This document shows, piece after piece, positions 1 through 5,844 of a DNA stretch of 15,813 nucleotides. This DNA comes from an uncultured Micavibrio sp. (GTDB lineage: Bacteria; Pseudomonadota; Alphaproteobacteria; Micavibrionales; UBA1664): positions 1 through 15,813 of the forward strand of contig CALBME010000138.1 in assembly GCA_937896295.1 (NCBI GenBank), read 5' to 3'. A program made the translations under genes and the position numbers. Every line of letters begins with the position of its first letter. Positions within the stretch are counted from its first letter, which is position 1. The notes under the pieces are model-generated. The model worked only from the letters and a program-made list of their open reading frames with translations. It had not been told where the DNA came from and ran no database searches.

Positions 1-1020
1 GATGAGCAGACCCGCCCGGCGATCCGGCATATCGACCACCGCCCGCACACCCTCCATCGCCTGGTCGAACACGGCAAGGAAACCCAGTTCCTCGCGCAGG
101 TCGGTGCGGACGGTATCGATGACCCGATCGTAGAGATATTCGGCGAACAGCGTCGCGTCGAAATAGCGATAGAGCGGTGCCGTGTCGTTGCGAACGACGA
201 TCTCCCGCTCACTGGTCCAGGTCCAGTCGATCGCGCCGAATAGTGGTTGGGAGAAACTCTCCAGCACCGCGTCGTAGCTTCGCTGGTCGCGCACGATTGC
301 CGCCGAGACCGGGAAAATCACGCTGCCCGGGCTGAAACCGGTCCGGCTCAATACATGATGCACCAGGAAGCGATGGATGCGGCCGTTGCCGTCCTCGAAA
401 GGGTGGATTGAGACGAAGTAGAGATGGGCAAGGCCCGCGCGCGTGAGCGCCGGAAGTTGACGCGCCCCGTTCGGCCCCGTGTCGTTGAACCACGCATTGA
501 AGCGCGCCATCTCCGCCGCCATGGCATCAGAGGGCGGGGCCTCGAAATGCACAGTGCGCTTATAGTCCGGGCCTGACACGACCTGCATCGGATCGGCATG
601 GGTGCGGTAGCCACCGACCGTGCGGATGGTGGCGTCGCCGCTCATCAGCATCTTGTGCCATGCGAAGAGGCTCTCATCGGCAAGCGCGGCGGCATAGTCG
701 CGGTACAGGTCCGCCATCATCATCGCGATGCCGCGTTCGGCGGGCGGTATATTGGCGGAGGCCGGGCCAAGGCCGAATTGCTGGCGCAGGGAGGACTGGA
801 CGCTTTCGCGGCTCAGAAGCTCCCCCTCAATCTGCGAGGTTTTGACGGCCTCCTCACTGATAAGCTCGATCCGTATGGCGTCCTTGTCGTCGGCGCTGAT
901 ATGCCGGAAAGCCCCGACAAACTCGCCGGACTGGCGCAGGAACTCCCCTTCCAGAGCCTCAAGGGCCTTGGAATCCCACGTAAATTCGGGCCATTCGGGT
1001 TGCTGCCAGTTCCAGATCAT
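1..1020 (-). CDS. Fic family protein with DUF4172-like N-terminus, C-terminus cut by window edge
   Basis: Fic proteins transfer AMP (or other phosphate-containing groups) from a nucleotide to a hydroxyl side chain of a target protein. Translation from the ATG at 1020 runs without a stop for 340 codons to the left edge, so the C-terminus is missing. The N-terminus (WPEFTWD, residues 10-16) resembles the DUF4172 region that precedes many Fic domains. The Fic core motif HPFEDGNGR lies at residues 206-214, with catalytic H206 intact. A self-inhibitory motif of the [S/T]xxxE[G/N] type, TSQIEG, is at residues 61-66, placing it among class II (N-terminally autoinhibited) Fic proteins; no separate antitoxin is needed or seen. 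The start is chosen as the first ATG in frame, directly before the homology to the family N-terminus. The gene has its own palindrome-rich upstream region, so it is probably controlled separately from the leftward genes before it. Target protein unknown. Confidence 0.93.
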   Translation of the reverse strand, partial: MIWNWQQPEWPEFTWDSKALEALEGEFLRQSGEFVGAFRHISADDKDAIRIELISEEAVKTSQIEGELLSRESVQSSLRQQFGLGPASANIPPAERGIAMMMADLYRDYAAALADESLFAWHKMLMSGDATIRTVGGYRTHADPMQVVSGPDYKRTVHFEAPPSDAMAAEMARFNAWFNDTGPNGARQLPALTRAGLAHLYFVSIHPFEDGNGRIHRFLVHHVLSRTGFSPGSVIFPVSAAIVRDQRSYDAVLESFSQPLFGAIDWTWTSEREIVVRNDTAPLYRYFDATLFAEYLYDRVIDTVRTDLREELGFLAVFDQAMEGVRAVVDMPDRRAGLLI

Positions 1021-1093
1021 GAGCTATAGAAGCGTCTCCTATAACTCATGATAGCATAAGATTGTGAGTTATAGGGAAGGTTTCTATACCTCA
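1020..1093. promoter_or_regulatory. Two 29-bp palindromes abutting the fic start, operator-like
   Basis: Two palindromes of identical design are present. Site A pairs TGAGCTATAG (1020-1029) with CTATAACTCA (1039-1048). Site B pairs TGAGTTATAG (1065-1074) with CTATACCTCA (1084-1093). Each has a 9-bp spacer, so four half-sites share the pattern TGAGnTATAG. Site A begins at the first base of the fic ATG and its spacer holds the purine-rich GGAGA of the leader, so a bound protein or the RNA hairpin would cover the ribosome binding site. A -10-like TATGCT lies between the sites on the minus strand (1054-1059). This suggests autoregulation or repression of the Fic gene by a dimeric regulator; the regulator is not identified. 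Confidence 0.6.
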
Positions 1094-1117
1094 CGCCCGG
1101 CCTCGACGGGCCGGGCG
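1094..1117 (-). terminator. GC-rich hairpin between the 208-aa membrane gene and fic
   Basis: CGCCCGGCC (1094-1102) pairs perfectly with GGCCGGGCG (1109-1117) around a 6-base loop. It lies 26 bp past the stop of the leftward membrane-protein gene. No T-run follows on the minus strand, so it is a terminator-like hairpin rather than a classical intrinsic terminator. It would separate the upstream genes from the Fic gene. Confidence 0.4.
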
Positions 1118-1143
1118 CAGGTCATGCCTTTGGTCGAAAGACC

Positions 1144-1770
1144 CTATGCCGCCGCCTCGTCGGCCAGCTTGGCGACCTCGGCATAGAAGGCCGTCGCCGG
1201 ACGACTGACCCAGAAGGAATACGCGGCGGCTGCAACGGCGAGGATCAGGAACCCAAGGATTTTGTCCCCGGCGTCGCCGCCGATCCAGCCCTTGAAGAAG
1301 ATGAAGCTGCCGAAGAAGTACGCCCCCGTGGCGGCGAACAGGCGCGGCAGCGATGTGGTCACGTGCCCCTTCATGCTCGACGCAACGACAACGGTGCCGA
1401 ACAGCGTGCCGAGGAACCCTGAGAGCATCACCAACTGGCCCAAGATCGGCACGAGCAGCATGAGCATCGAGAAAATCCGCACGAAGCCGTGCAAAGGCGA
1501 CGGGCTTTTGGCCTCATGGTTGTGCCACATTGACGTGTTGAAACGCTGGCCCGAGGCGCGATCCACGACGAAGACCGCCTTCTCAGTGCCGCGATGGGCG
1601 ACGACGCCGACATCCGTCCCGACGCCGATGGCGCTCGCCGCGCCTTTCACGGTGAAGATGGCTGTACGACCGTCCGCCATGCGCACCCGCATGACATCGC
1701 CCTGATTGGCGGTCACGATGCCTTTGACGATCTCGTAGTCCTCACGGACCTTTTCAGCGGGGGCGACCAT
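1144..1770 (-). CDS. Multi-helix membrane protein, unknown function (208 aa)
   Basis: I do not recognise a named family. Residues 1-95 look soluble and beta-rich (VKGIVTANQGDVMRVRMADG, then AIFTVKG). Hydrophobic segments follow at about 98-130 (one long or two short helices), 144-164 and 170-188, ending in an alanine-rich tail. The frame is open further upstream, but the ATG at 1770 is the sensible start: it shares one base with the stop of the preceding gene in a TGATG junction, which is typical of translational coupling, and the extension would overlap that gene's membrane-coding part out of frame. It is therefore probably co-expressed with the cold-shock-like membrane protein, and the two may act together at the membrane. 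It is the last gene of the leftward set 2505-1144. Confidence 0.75.
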   Translation of the reverse strand: MVAPAEKVREDYEIVKGIVTANQGDVMRVRMADGRTAIFTVKGAASAIGVGTDVGVVAHRGTEKAVFVVDRASGQRFNTSMWHNHEAKSPSPLHGFVRIFSMLMLLVPILGQLVMLSGFLGTLFGTVVVASSMKGHVTTSLPRLFAATGAYFFGSFIFFKGWIGGDAGDKILGFLILAVAAAAYSFWVSRPATAFYAEVAKLADEAAA

Positions 1771-2255
1771 CAGCGCGTCACCGCGAACAGAGCGCCGCCG
1801 AGCGCCAGCAAGGCCAGCACCTGCACCACGCCAACGAGGCAGACGATGCCGATACCGCAGGCCCCCAGCATCAGGCCGGTGGAGTTGCCGACCACCTTGG
1901 CCTGTTTGCGCGCGACGATGCCGAGGAAGAGCCCGGCACACAGGAAGATCGCGCCCAGAGCCGGGATCAGGCCCAGCAGCGCCGCGCCGAGCGAGAGCGC
2001 GCCGACCAAGGTTCCGTCATTGGCGGAGCCCGTGCGGCTGGGAAGCACCATGGCCGGGGCTACGCCTGCCTGACGGATTGCAAGGATTTCGCGGGCGGCA
2101 CCGCCATCGGCCACGAAATCGACCGTAATCCCTTCGGCAGGCTGTAGGGCGGGGTCTGCCCATGCCAGACGGTCAAAGGTGCAGCGATCACCGCTATCGG
2201 ACTGAATGACGCCGTTCCCCTGAACGGCGTCAAAGCTCAAGACTCTTCCACGCAT
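1770..2255 (-). CDS. Cold-shock-like domain fused to membrane helices (161 aa)
   Basis: Residues 1-60 (MRGRVLSFD..GNGVIQSDSG..CTFDRL.., ending in REILAI) resemble a divergent cold-shock/S1-like OB fold: an RGRVLSFD opening strand, a GxGVI turn in place of KGFGFI, and a DF.ADGG.A closing part. Residues 83-114 and 124-157 are strongly hydrophobic glycine/alanine-rich segments, probably two to four membrane helices. Cold-shock-like domains joined to membrane segments are known in proteobacteria, but their role is not established. The start at 2255 is preferred over the ATG at 2282 because GGAAAG lies a few bases before it and the domain begins right there. The gene lies 79 bp after the small coiled-coil gene and overlaps the next membrane gene by one base. 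Assignment of the N-terminal fold is by eye only. Confidence 0.75.
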   Translation of the reverse strand: MRGRVLSFDAVQGNGVIQSDSGDRCTFDRLAWADPALQPAEGITVDFVADGGAAREILAIRQAGVAPAMVLPSRTGSANDGTLVGALSLGAALLGLIPALGAIFLCAGLFLGIVARKQAKVVGNSTGLMLGACGIGIVCLVGVVQVLALLALGGALFAVTR

Positions 2256-2334
2256 GGCACTTTCCAAAGGTGATGGAGGCAAGCCGCGCGATGGGTTCAG
2301 GGCGGCTCAGGTTTGGGGTGTTGCGGGCGGGCTG

Positions 2335-2505
2335 CTACCAGCCGCCATTCTCGCGCCGCCGCTGTGCTTCAGCTTCTTCGCGCTGGCGGGCGAGTTCTGC
2401 GTTGTATCGCTCGACCTCCAGATGATGCTGCCGGGCGTTTTCGGCGAGCATCTGGGCTTCCCGGTTCTGTCGAAAGGCCTCTTGGGCCTGCTGTGCTTCG
2501 TCCAT
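2335..2505 (-). CDS. Small coiled-coil protein (56 aa), unknown function
   Basis: The peptide is almost wholly charged and helical. It is rich in Q, E, A and R from MDEAQQAQEAFRQ onward, with heptad-like spacing through residues 5-50 and a GGW end. The frame is open to 2625, but the ATG at 2505 has a good GGAGA about seven bases before it, and upstream codons look non-coding. It would be the first gene of the leftward set leading to the cold-shock-like and membrane proteins, transcribed from the divergent region that carries the AACAGAATTACACA repeats. No function can be assigned. The possibility that it is non-coding is modest, given the clear ribosome binding site. Confidence 0.6.
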   Translation of the reverse strand: MDEAQQAQEAFRQNREAQMLAENARQHHLEVERYNAELARQREEAEAQRRRENGGW

Positions 2506-2584
2506 GAGATTTCTCCATAGTAAAGCGAACGCCAAAGACATGGCGTGACGATGGGATTTAACGTTAGGCAGTTCGGGATCGACT

Positions 2585-2607
2585 AAACAGAATGTGTAAT
2601 TCTGTTT
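2585..2607. promoter_or_regulatory. Palindrome AAACAGAAT-N5-ATTCTGTTT, operator or recombinase core site (copy 1)
   Basis: This is a perfect 9-bp inverted repeat with spacer GTGTA. The minus-strand reading contains AACAGAATTACACA (2606-2593), which recurs exactly on the plus strand at 2717-2730. The site lies in the divergent region between the leftward coiled-coil gene and the rightward tyrosine recombinase, next to an A/T-rich TATATA stretch that could hold a -10 element for leftward transcription. It could be an operator, or a recombinase binding site with half-sites flanking a short centre. Confidence 0.55.
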
Positions 2608-2716
2608 ATATACGCATTGGCACAATCAAACGCGAGCCCGCGTGAGGACTCAGCCCCGAAAATAGCAGCCGCGCTCATGTGCCGCAAGGCGTTGGCCCGC
2701 TGATCCGTTGATGTTC

Positions 2717-2739
2717 AACAGAATTACACAGACTGTCGC
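2717..2739. promoter_or_regulatory. Second AACAGAATTACACA site before the tyrosine recombinase (copy 2)
   Basis: AACAGAATTACACA (2717-2730) repeats, in inverted orientation, the sequence in the palindrome at 2585-2607. Its right half is diverged (AGACTGT), leaving an imperfect ACAG..CTGT dyad. It ends about 20 bp before the recombinase start codon, so it sits where a repressor or the recombinase itself could control that gene. Confidence 0.5.
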
Positions 2740-2751
2740 ATCGGAGGCCGG

Positions 2752-3369
2752 ATGGACGGCCTTAACGGAGCGACCAGCATGTTATCGCACACCGGCATTG
2801 CGCCGCCGTCCCTGTACACGCAGGCGCGCCAGCGCAAATACCTCACCCCCGCCGAGCGCGCGCAGTTCATTGACGCTGCAAAGGCATGCCCGCGACGCGA
2901 TGTCGGCGCGCTGTGCCTCATGCTTGCTTACACGGGTTGCCGCATCTCCGAGGCCTTGGCGCTGACCGCCAGCGGCATCGACGCGGTGTCAGGGACGGTG
3001 GCGATCTTCTCCCTCAAGAAGCGCGGGCGGATGATCATGCGCGAGATTCCCGCGCCGCCCGCGCTGTTCGAGGCGCTCCAGCATGGCGCGCACCTCGCCC
3101 AGCTTGCCCCGCAGGAACGGTTGTGGAGCTTCTGCCGCAGCCGCGCATGGCGACTGGTCAAGGAAGTCATGGAGGAAGGCGACGTAGCGCGCGGCGTGCA
3201 TGCGACCCCCAAGGGGCTGCGCCATGGCTTTGGCATTCATGCCATTCGATGCGGCGTCCCCATCACGCTCGTTCAACGCTGGCTGGGTCACGCCAGTGTC
3301 GAGACCACGGCTATTTACTTGCAGGCGATGGGCACTGAGGAGCGCGAGATCGCCGCGCGCATGTGGTGA
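2752..3369 (+). CDS. Tyrosine recombinase/integrase, short catalytic-domain form (205 aa)
   Basis: Tyrosine recombinases cut and rejoin DNA at paired core sites through a covalent 3'-phosphotyrosine link. The catalytic set can be read: R64 in TGCRISEAL, K90 in the LKKRGR beta-hairpin, R157 in KGLRHGFG, H180 in RWLGHA and nucleophile Y189 in TAIYLQ. The usual His two residues before the LR of box II is K154 here, a substitution seen in some family members. The protein is only 205 residues. The N-terminal core-binding (SAM-like) domain of full integrases (usually 300-400 aa) is absent or reduced to about 30 residues, so it is more like the small recombinases of plasmids and transposons used for multimer resolution. 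The start at 2752 has GGAGG five bases upstream. It stands alone on the plus strand, divergent from the coiled-coil/membrane genes, behind the paired AACAGAATTACACA sites. Confidence 0.9.
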   Translation: MDGLNGATSMLSHTGIAPPSLYTQARQRKYLTPAERAQFIDAAKACPRRDVGALCLMLAYTGCRISEALALTASGIDAVSGTVAIFSLKKRGRMIMREIPAPPALFEALQHGAHLAQLAPQERLWSFCRSRAWRLVKEVMEEGDVARGVHATPKGLRHGFGIHAIRCGVPITLVQRWLGHASVETTAIYLQAMGTEEREIAARMW

Positions 3370-3398
3370 AGTCCGACAACACGGGCGTGCCGCCCAGC

Positions 3399-3444
3399 GG
3401 TCAAGGCAACCCGTTCCGGGCGCGCGTGCCGCGCGGCCTTGACC
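3399..3444. repeat. Long-loop inverted repeat GGTCAAGGC / GCCTTGACC beside the oriT-like site
   Basis: GGTCAAGGC (3399-3407) and GCCTTGACC (3436-3444) are perfect inverted 9-mers around a 28-bp GC-rich centre. The repeat lies between the recombinase stop and the nic-like palindrome at 3475-3495. Inverted repeats next to nic are a common recognition element of relaxosomes, which is why I note it, but it could also be a transcription end signal for the recombinase. Confidence 0.45.
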
Positions 3445-3474
3445 CCTTTCCCCGCTCATTGCCGCAGGGCTAGT

Positions 3475-3495
3475 CGGTTTGCAGGATGCAAACCG
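3475..3495 (-). other. Candidate oriT nic site
   Basis: CGGTTTGC (3475-3482) and GCAAACCG (3488-3495) are perfect 8-bp inverted arms around AGGAT. Read on the minus strand, the centre is GCATCCTGC, which matches the nic consensus YATCCTG|Y of MobP-type relaxases (RP4, R64, VirD2 borders). It lies 13 bp beyond the stop of the last mobilisation gene, in a module that encodes such a relaxase. The usual position is upstream of the mobC/relaxase genes, so this downstream position is atypical; a short hairpin with another role is possible. Confidence 0.45.
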
Positions 3496-3508
3496 CCTTC
3501 CAATCAGG

Positions 3509-3838
3509 TCAGCCCTCGATCTCCTCCGGCGTGAGAATTCCGGCGCGTGCGCAGGTGCGCATGATCTCCAGAAAGAGAGAGTGTTCGCCCATGGCCTCGG
3601 GCGCGACACCGTCTCCAGCAGTGCGCCAGTGTTCCAGCATTGCGGGCGGCACCAGCACGGACAGGCTTAGCCGCTCCCCATCTGGAAAGCGCGTATCCGG
3701 CTCGCAACCCTCGAACACCACCCGGCGCAGCAGCGCCGAATGCGGCTGGGCCAGCAGCGCAAGCCGATAGTAGTCCGCCTGGCATCCCGCTAGGCGGACC
3801 CGGACCGGCTGGCTGTCGCTCAATAGGGTCTGATCCAC
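3509..3838 (-). CDS. Hypothetical protein (about 109 aa) downstream of the coupling protein, non-ATG start
   Basis: I do not recognise this protein. The frame from the coupling-protein stop to 3509 is well formed (RVRLAGCQADYYRLALLAQPHSALLRRVVFEG, then PPAMLEHWRTAGDGVAPEAMGEH, ending in GILTPEEIEG) and has the look of a real soluble protein. No ATG exists near the natural start. The GTG at 3838 is preceded by GGTGAT, which can pair with the 16S tail, and gives a 19-base overlap with the coupling-protein gene. A TTG at 3823, overlapping that gene's stop as TTGA, is the alternative (104 aa). The ATG at 3952 is unlikely because its extension lies within the coding region of the coupling protein. 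It is probably translated by coupling and belongs to the mobilisation operon. Confidence 0.65.
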   Translation of the reverse strand: MDQTLLSDSQPVRVRLAGCQADYYRLALLAQPHSALLRRVVFEGCEPDTRFPDGERLSLSVLVPPAMLEHWRTAGDGVAPEAMGEHSLFLEIMRTCARAGILTPEEIEG

Positions 3839-5832
3839 GACATCACCACAGGGAACAGGATCAGGAATGCCAATAGAAGGAGCCCGATCTTGAGGCCCCA
3901 TCCGGCCACGGCCATCACAAAATCGACCAAGATTCCGCCTCGCCGCACCCATCGCCGCTTGTGATGCAATTCTGCGTCCCGACGCCGACGGTTGGCAGAC
4001 ATCTCAGCATCCCGACGCTGCCTTAACAGGGCGGCTTCGCGCTTTTTTTCCTCAGCCGCCTGTGCCGCACGCTGGCGGGCCTCTTCCGCCCGCCGCGCCG
4101 CGTCGCGCTTTTCGGCTTCGGCGCGCGCGCGCATCTCCTTCAGCCGCGCCTTCGGCATAGGCGGCTTGTGATCGGGGTGGGCGTCGAATGTTCCGGCCCA
4201 TCGAAGGCCTGCGAAGTACGGAGGCCTAACGAGGAAGAGCGGCTGATAGCCAGAGATGAGCGCCAGCGCGGTGGGTTTGTCGCGGTCCCCGAACATCCGC
4301 CCGACTTCGTCCGGCGTCACCAGCGCGCGCTTGTGAACGCTTTCGTTCAGGCCCGCCGTGTCCGACTGGCTTCCGCCTTGACCGCGCGAGACGGCACCAC
4401 TCCACGAAGTGCCGCTGTTCTGCGACCAGCCCTTATCGCTCAGGCTCTGACCTGCGGACCCGCCCACCGTCAAAGACGCGCTCTCATTCCATGACGTGCC
4501 CTTGGTCTGGCTTAAGGTGCGGGCGACGCGCGTCACTTCCGCATCCCCGATCAGGTCCGAGACGTATTTCCGGCTGAAGTGGTCATCATTGCAGAAGAAC
4601 AGCTTCACCCCGGCGTTCGAGATGAATGTCTCCCAGTTGTCGGCATAGATTTCCTTGAGCTGGGCGAGCGTCTGGACGACGAAGATGAGTTTGACCCCGT
4701 ACCCCGCAATCTGGGCAGCTGCGCTCTCCAGCACCCGCATACGCTTCAAGGACGGGAACTCGTCCAGAACCATCAGGACGGGATAGCCGCAGGCCGGGTG
4801 CTGCCGGATTTGCTCCATCTCGCTGATGATCAGCTCGGTCATCATCCGCAGCCAGCGGTAATGCGTGTCCATGAAACGTTGCGGGAGGCTCAGAAACAGG
4901 CTGAACCCGCCCGGCGTCGTCTTCAGCTCGGAGATGGCGAAGGTTGAGCGGGACAGCACCCGCTTGATGCCGGGGCTGTCCATGAAGGAGAGATTGACCC
5001 GCACCACCTGCAACACGCCCGCCAGTGTGCGCGGCGACTCCGCCAGTTCAGCCAGTTGCAGGCCTATGCCCATGACGACGCCCGAGAAGGCGGGATTGCG
5101 CCCCATGGCGTCGAACAGCGCCTGCATGGCGGAAACACGCTCTTCGCCCGCCAGCATGGCGAGTTTACGCGCGCGCTGATCGCCCACCCGCAGAAGCCGC
5201 TGGACCGTCACCAGATTGCGCTCTTCGGGCAGGAAATCCGGCCAGCTTGCGACATGCAGGATGACGCCCTTGAGCGCGTCCTTGGCCGAGTTATCCCAGA
5301 TCGGATCGTTGGAGCTTTCCGAGACGATCAGGCTCTCTGCGATCCGCGCGGCAATATCGACAGACTCGTCCTTGTCCGGGTCCAGCATATCGAGGGGGTT
5401 GAACGCCCCTTGCAGATCGGAACTGCCGTCATCGGGCAGCACTTCAGCGAAAGGGTCCAGAATGCTGGTCTTCTGCCCCCGGCCTTCGCAGTAGGGGCTA
5501 CCTTGCGCCCGGCGCGCCGCCGTGACCTTGGCGTTCTCGCCCTTGGGGTCGATCACCACCAGCGACCCCGGCCACGTGACCAGATTAGGGATGATGAGCG
5601 AGACGCCTTTGCCGCTCCGCGTCCCGGCTGTGATCAGCGCGTGCCGGTCGTCGCGGAAGCCGACTTCATCGCCATTGGGCAGCTTGCCCAGATAGAGATC
5701 GCCCTCGCGAAACGGGTGCAGGACGCTCCCCGAATTGGTGAGCCATGCCGCCGTGCCGAGCGGCACTTTCGCAGGGTCCGAGACCATAGGAGCCCCGGAG
5801 ATAGATGGCTGGAATTGCGCAGGAACGGACAT
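3820..5832 (-). CDS. traG: VirD4/TraG-type conjugal coupling ATPase with C-terminal membrane anchor (670 aa)
   Basis: Coupling proteins are ring-forming ATPases that bring the relaxase-DNA complex to the Type IV secretion channel. Walker A is GTRSGKGVS at residues 70-78 (K75) and Walker B is VLMVLDE at 351-357 (D356, E357), followed by FPSL, typical of the TraG/VirD4 family. The VIDPKGEN segment (92-99) is also characteristic. Classical members carry two N-terminal membrane helices; here the N-terminus is soluble up to Walker A. A Ser/Gly/Thr-rich linker (about 445-500) and a long charged coiled coil (about 565-635) lead instead to a hydrophobic segment at about 634-665 at the very C-terminus, probably the membrane anchor. 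The start has GGAGA seven bases upstream and lies 12 bp after the relaxase stop. The gene is intact. The symbol is by family; virD4 would be equally fair. Confidence 0.93.
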   Translation of the reverse strand: MSVPAQFQPSISGAPMVSDPAKVPLGTAAWLTNSGSVLHPFREGDLYLGKLPNGDEVGFRDDRHALITAGTRSGKGVSLIIPNLVTWPGSLVVIDPKGENAKVTAARRAQGSPYCEGRGQKTSILDPFAEVLPDDGSSDLQGAFNPLDMLDPDKDESVDIAARIAESLIVSESSNDPIWDNSAKDALKGVILHVASWPDFLPEERNLVTVQRLLRVGDQRARKLAMLAGEERVSAMQALFDAMGRNPAFSGVVMGIGLQLAELAESPRTLAGVLQVVRVNLSFMDSPGIKRVLSRSTFAISELKTTPGGFSLFLSLPQRFMDTHYRWLRMMTELIISEMEQIRQHPACGYPVLMVLDEFPSLKRMRVLESAAAQIAGYGVKLIFVVQTLAQLKEIYADNWETFISNAGVKLFFCNDDHFSRKYVSDLIGDAEVTRVARTLSQTKGTSWNESASLTVGGSAGQSLSDKGWSQNSGTSWSGAVSRGQGGSQSDTAGLNESVHKRALVTPDEVGRMFGDRDKPTALALISGYQPLFLVRPPYFAGLRWAGTFDAHPDHKPPMPKARLKEMRARAEAEKRDAARRAEEARQRAAQAAEEKKREAALLRQRRDAEMSANRRRRDAELHHKRRWVRRGGILVDFVMAVAGWGLKIGLLLLAFLILFPVVMSWIRPY

Positions 5833-5844
5833 CGAGCAGTCTCC

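Noticed and set aside
598..1029. Plus-strand frame of 143 codons opposite fic
   Set aside because: It lies opposite the Fic core and N-terminus, has no ribosome binding site of note and no recognisable domain.
1771..1941. N-terminal extension of the 208-aa membrane protein to an upstream ATG at 1941
   Set aside because: The extra 57 residues are Arg/Gly-rich out-of-frame sequence of the preceding gene; the TGATG-coupled ATG at 1770 is far more likely.
3399..3495. attachment site of the tyrosine recombinase
   Set aside because: The inverted repeats here could look like an att or res site, but there is no duplicated copy in the window and the ATCCTGC centre fits a relaxase nic site better.
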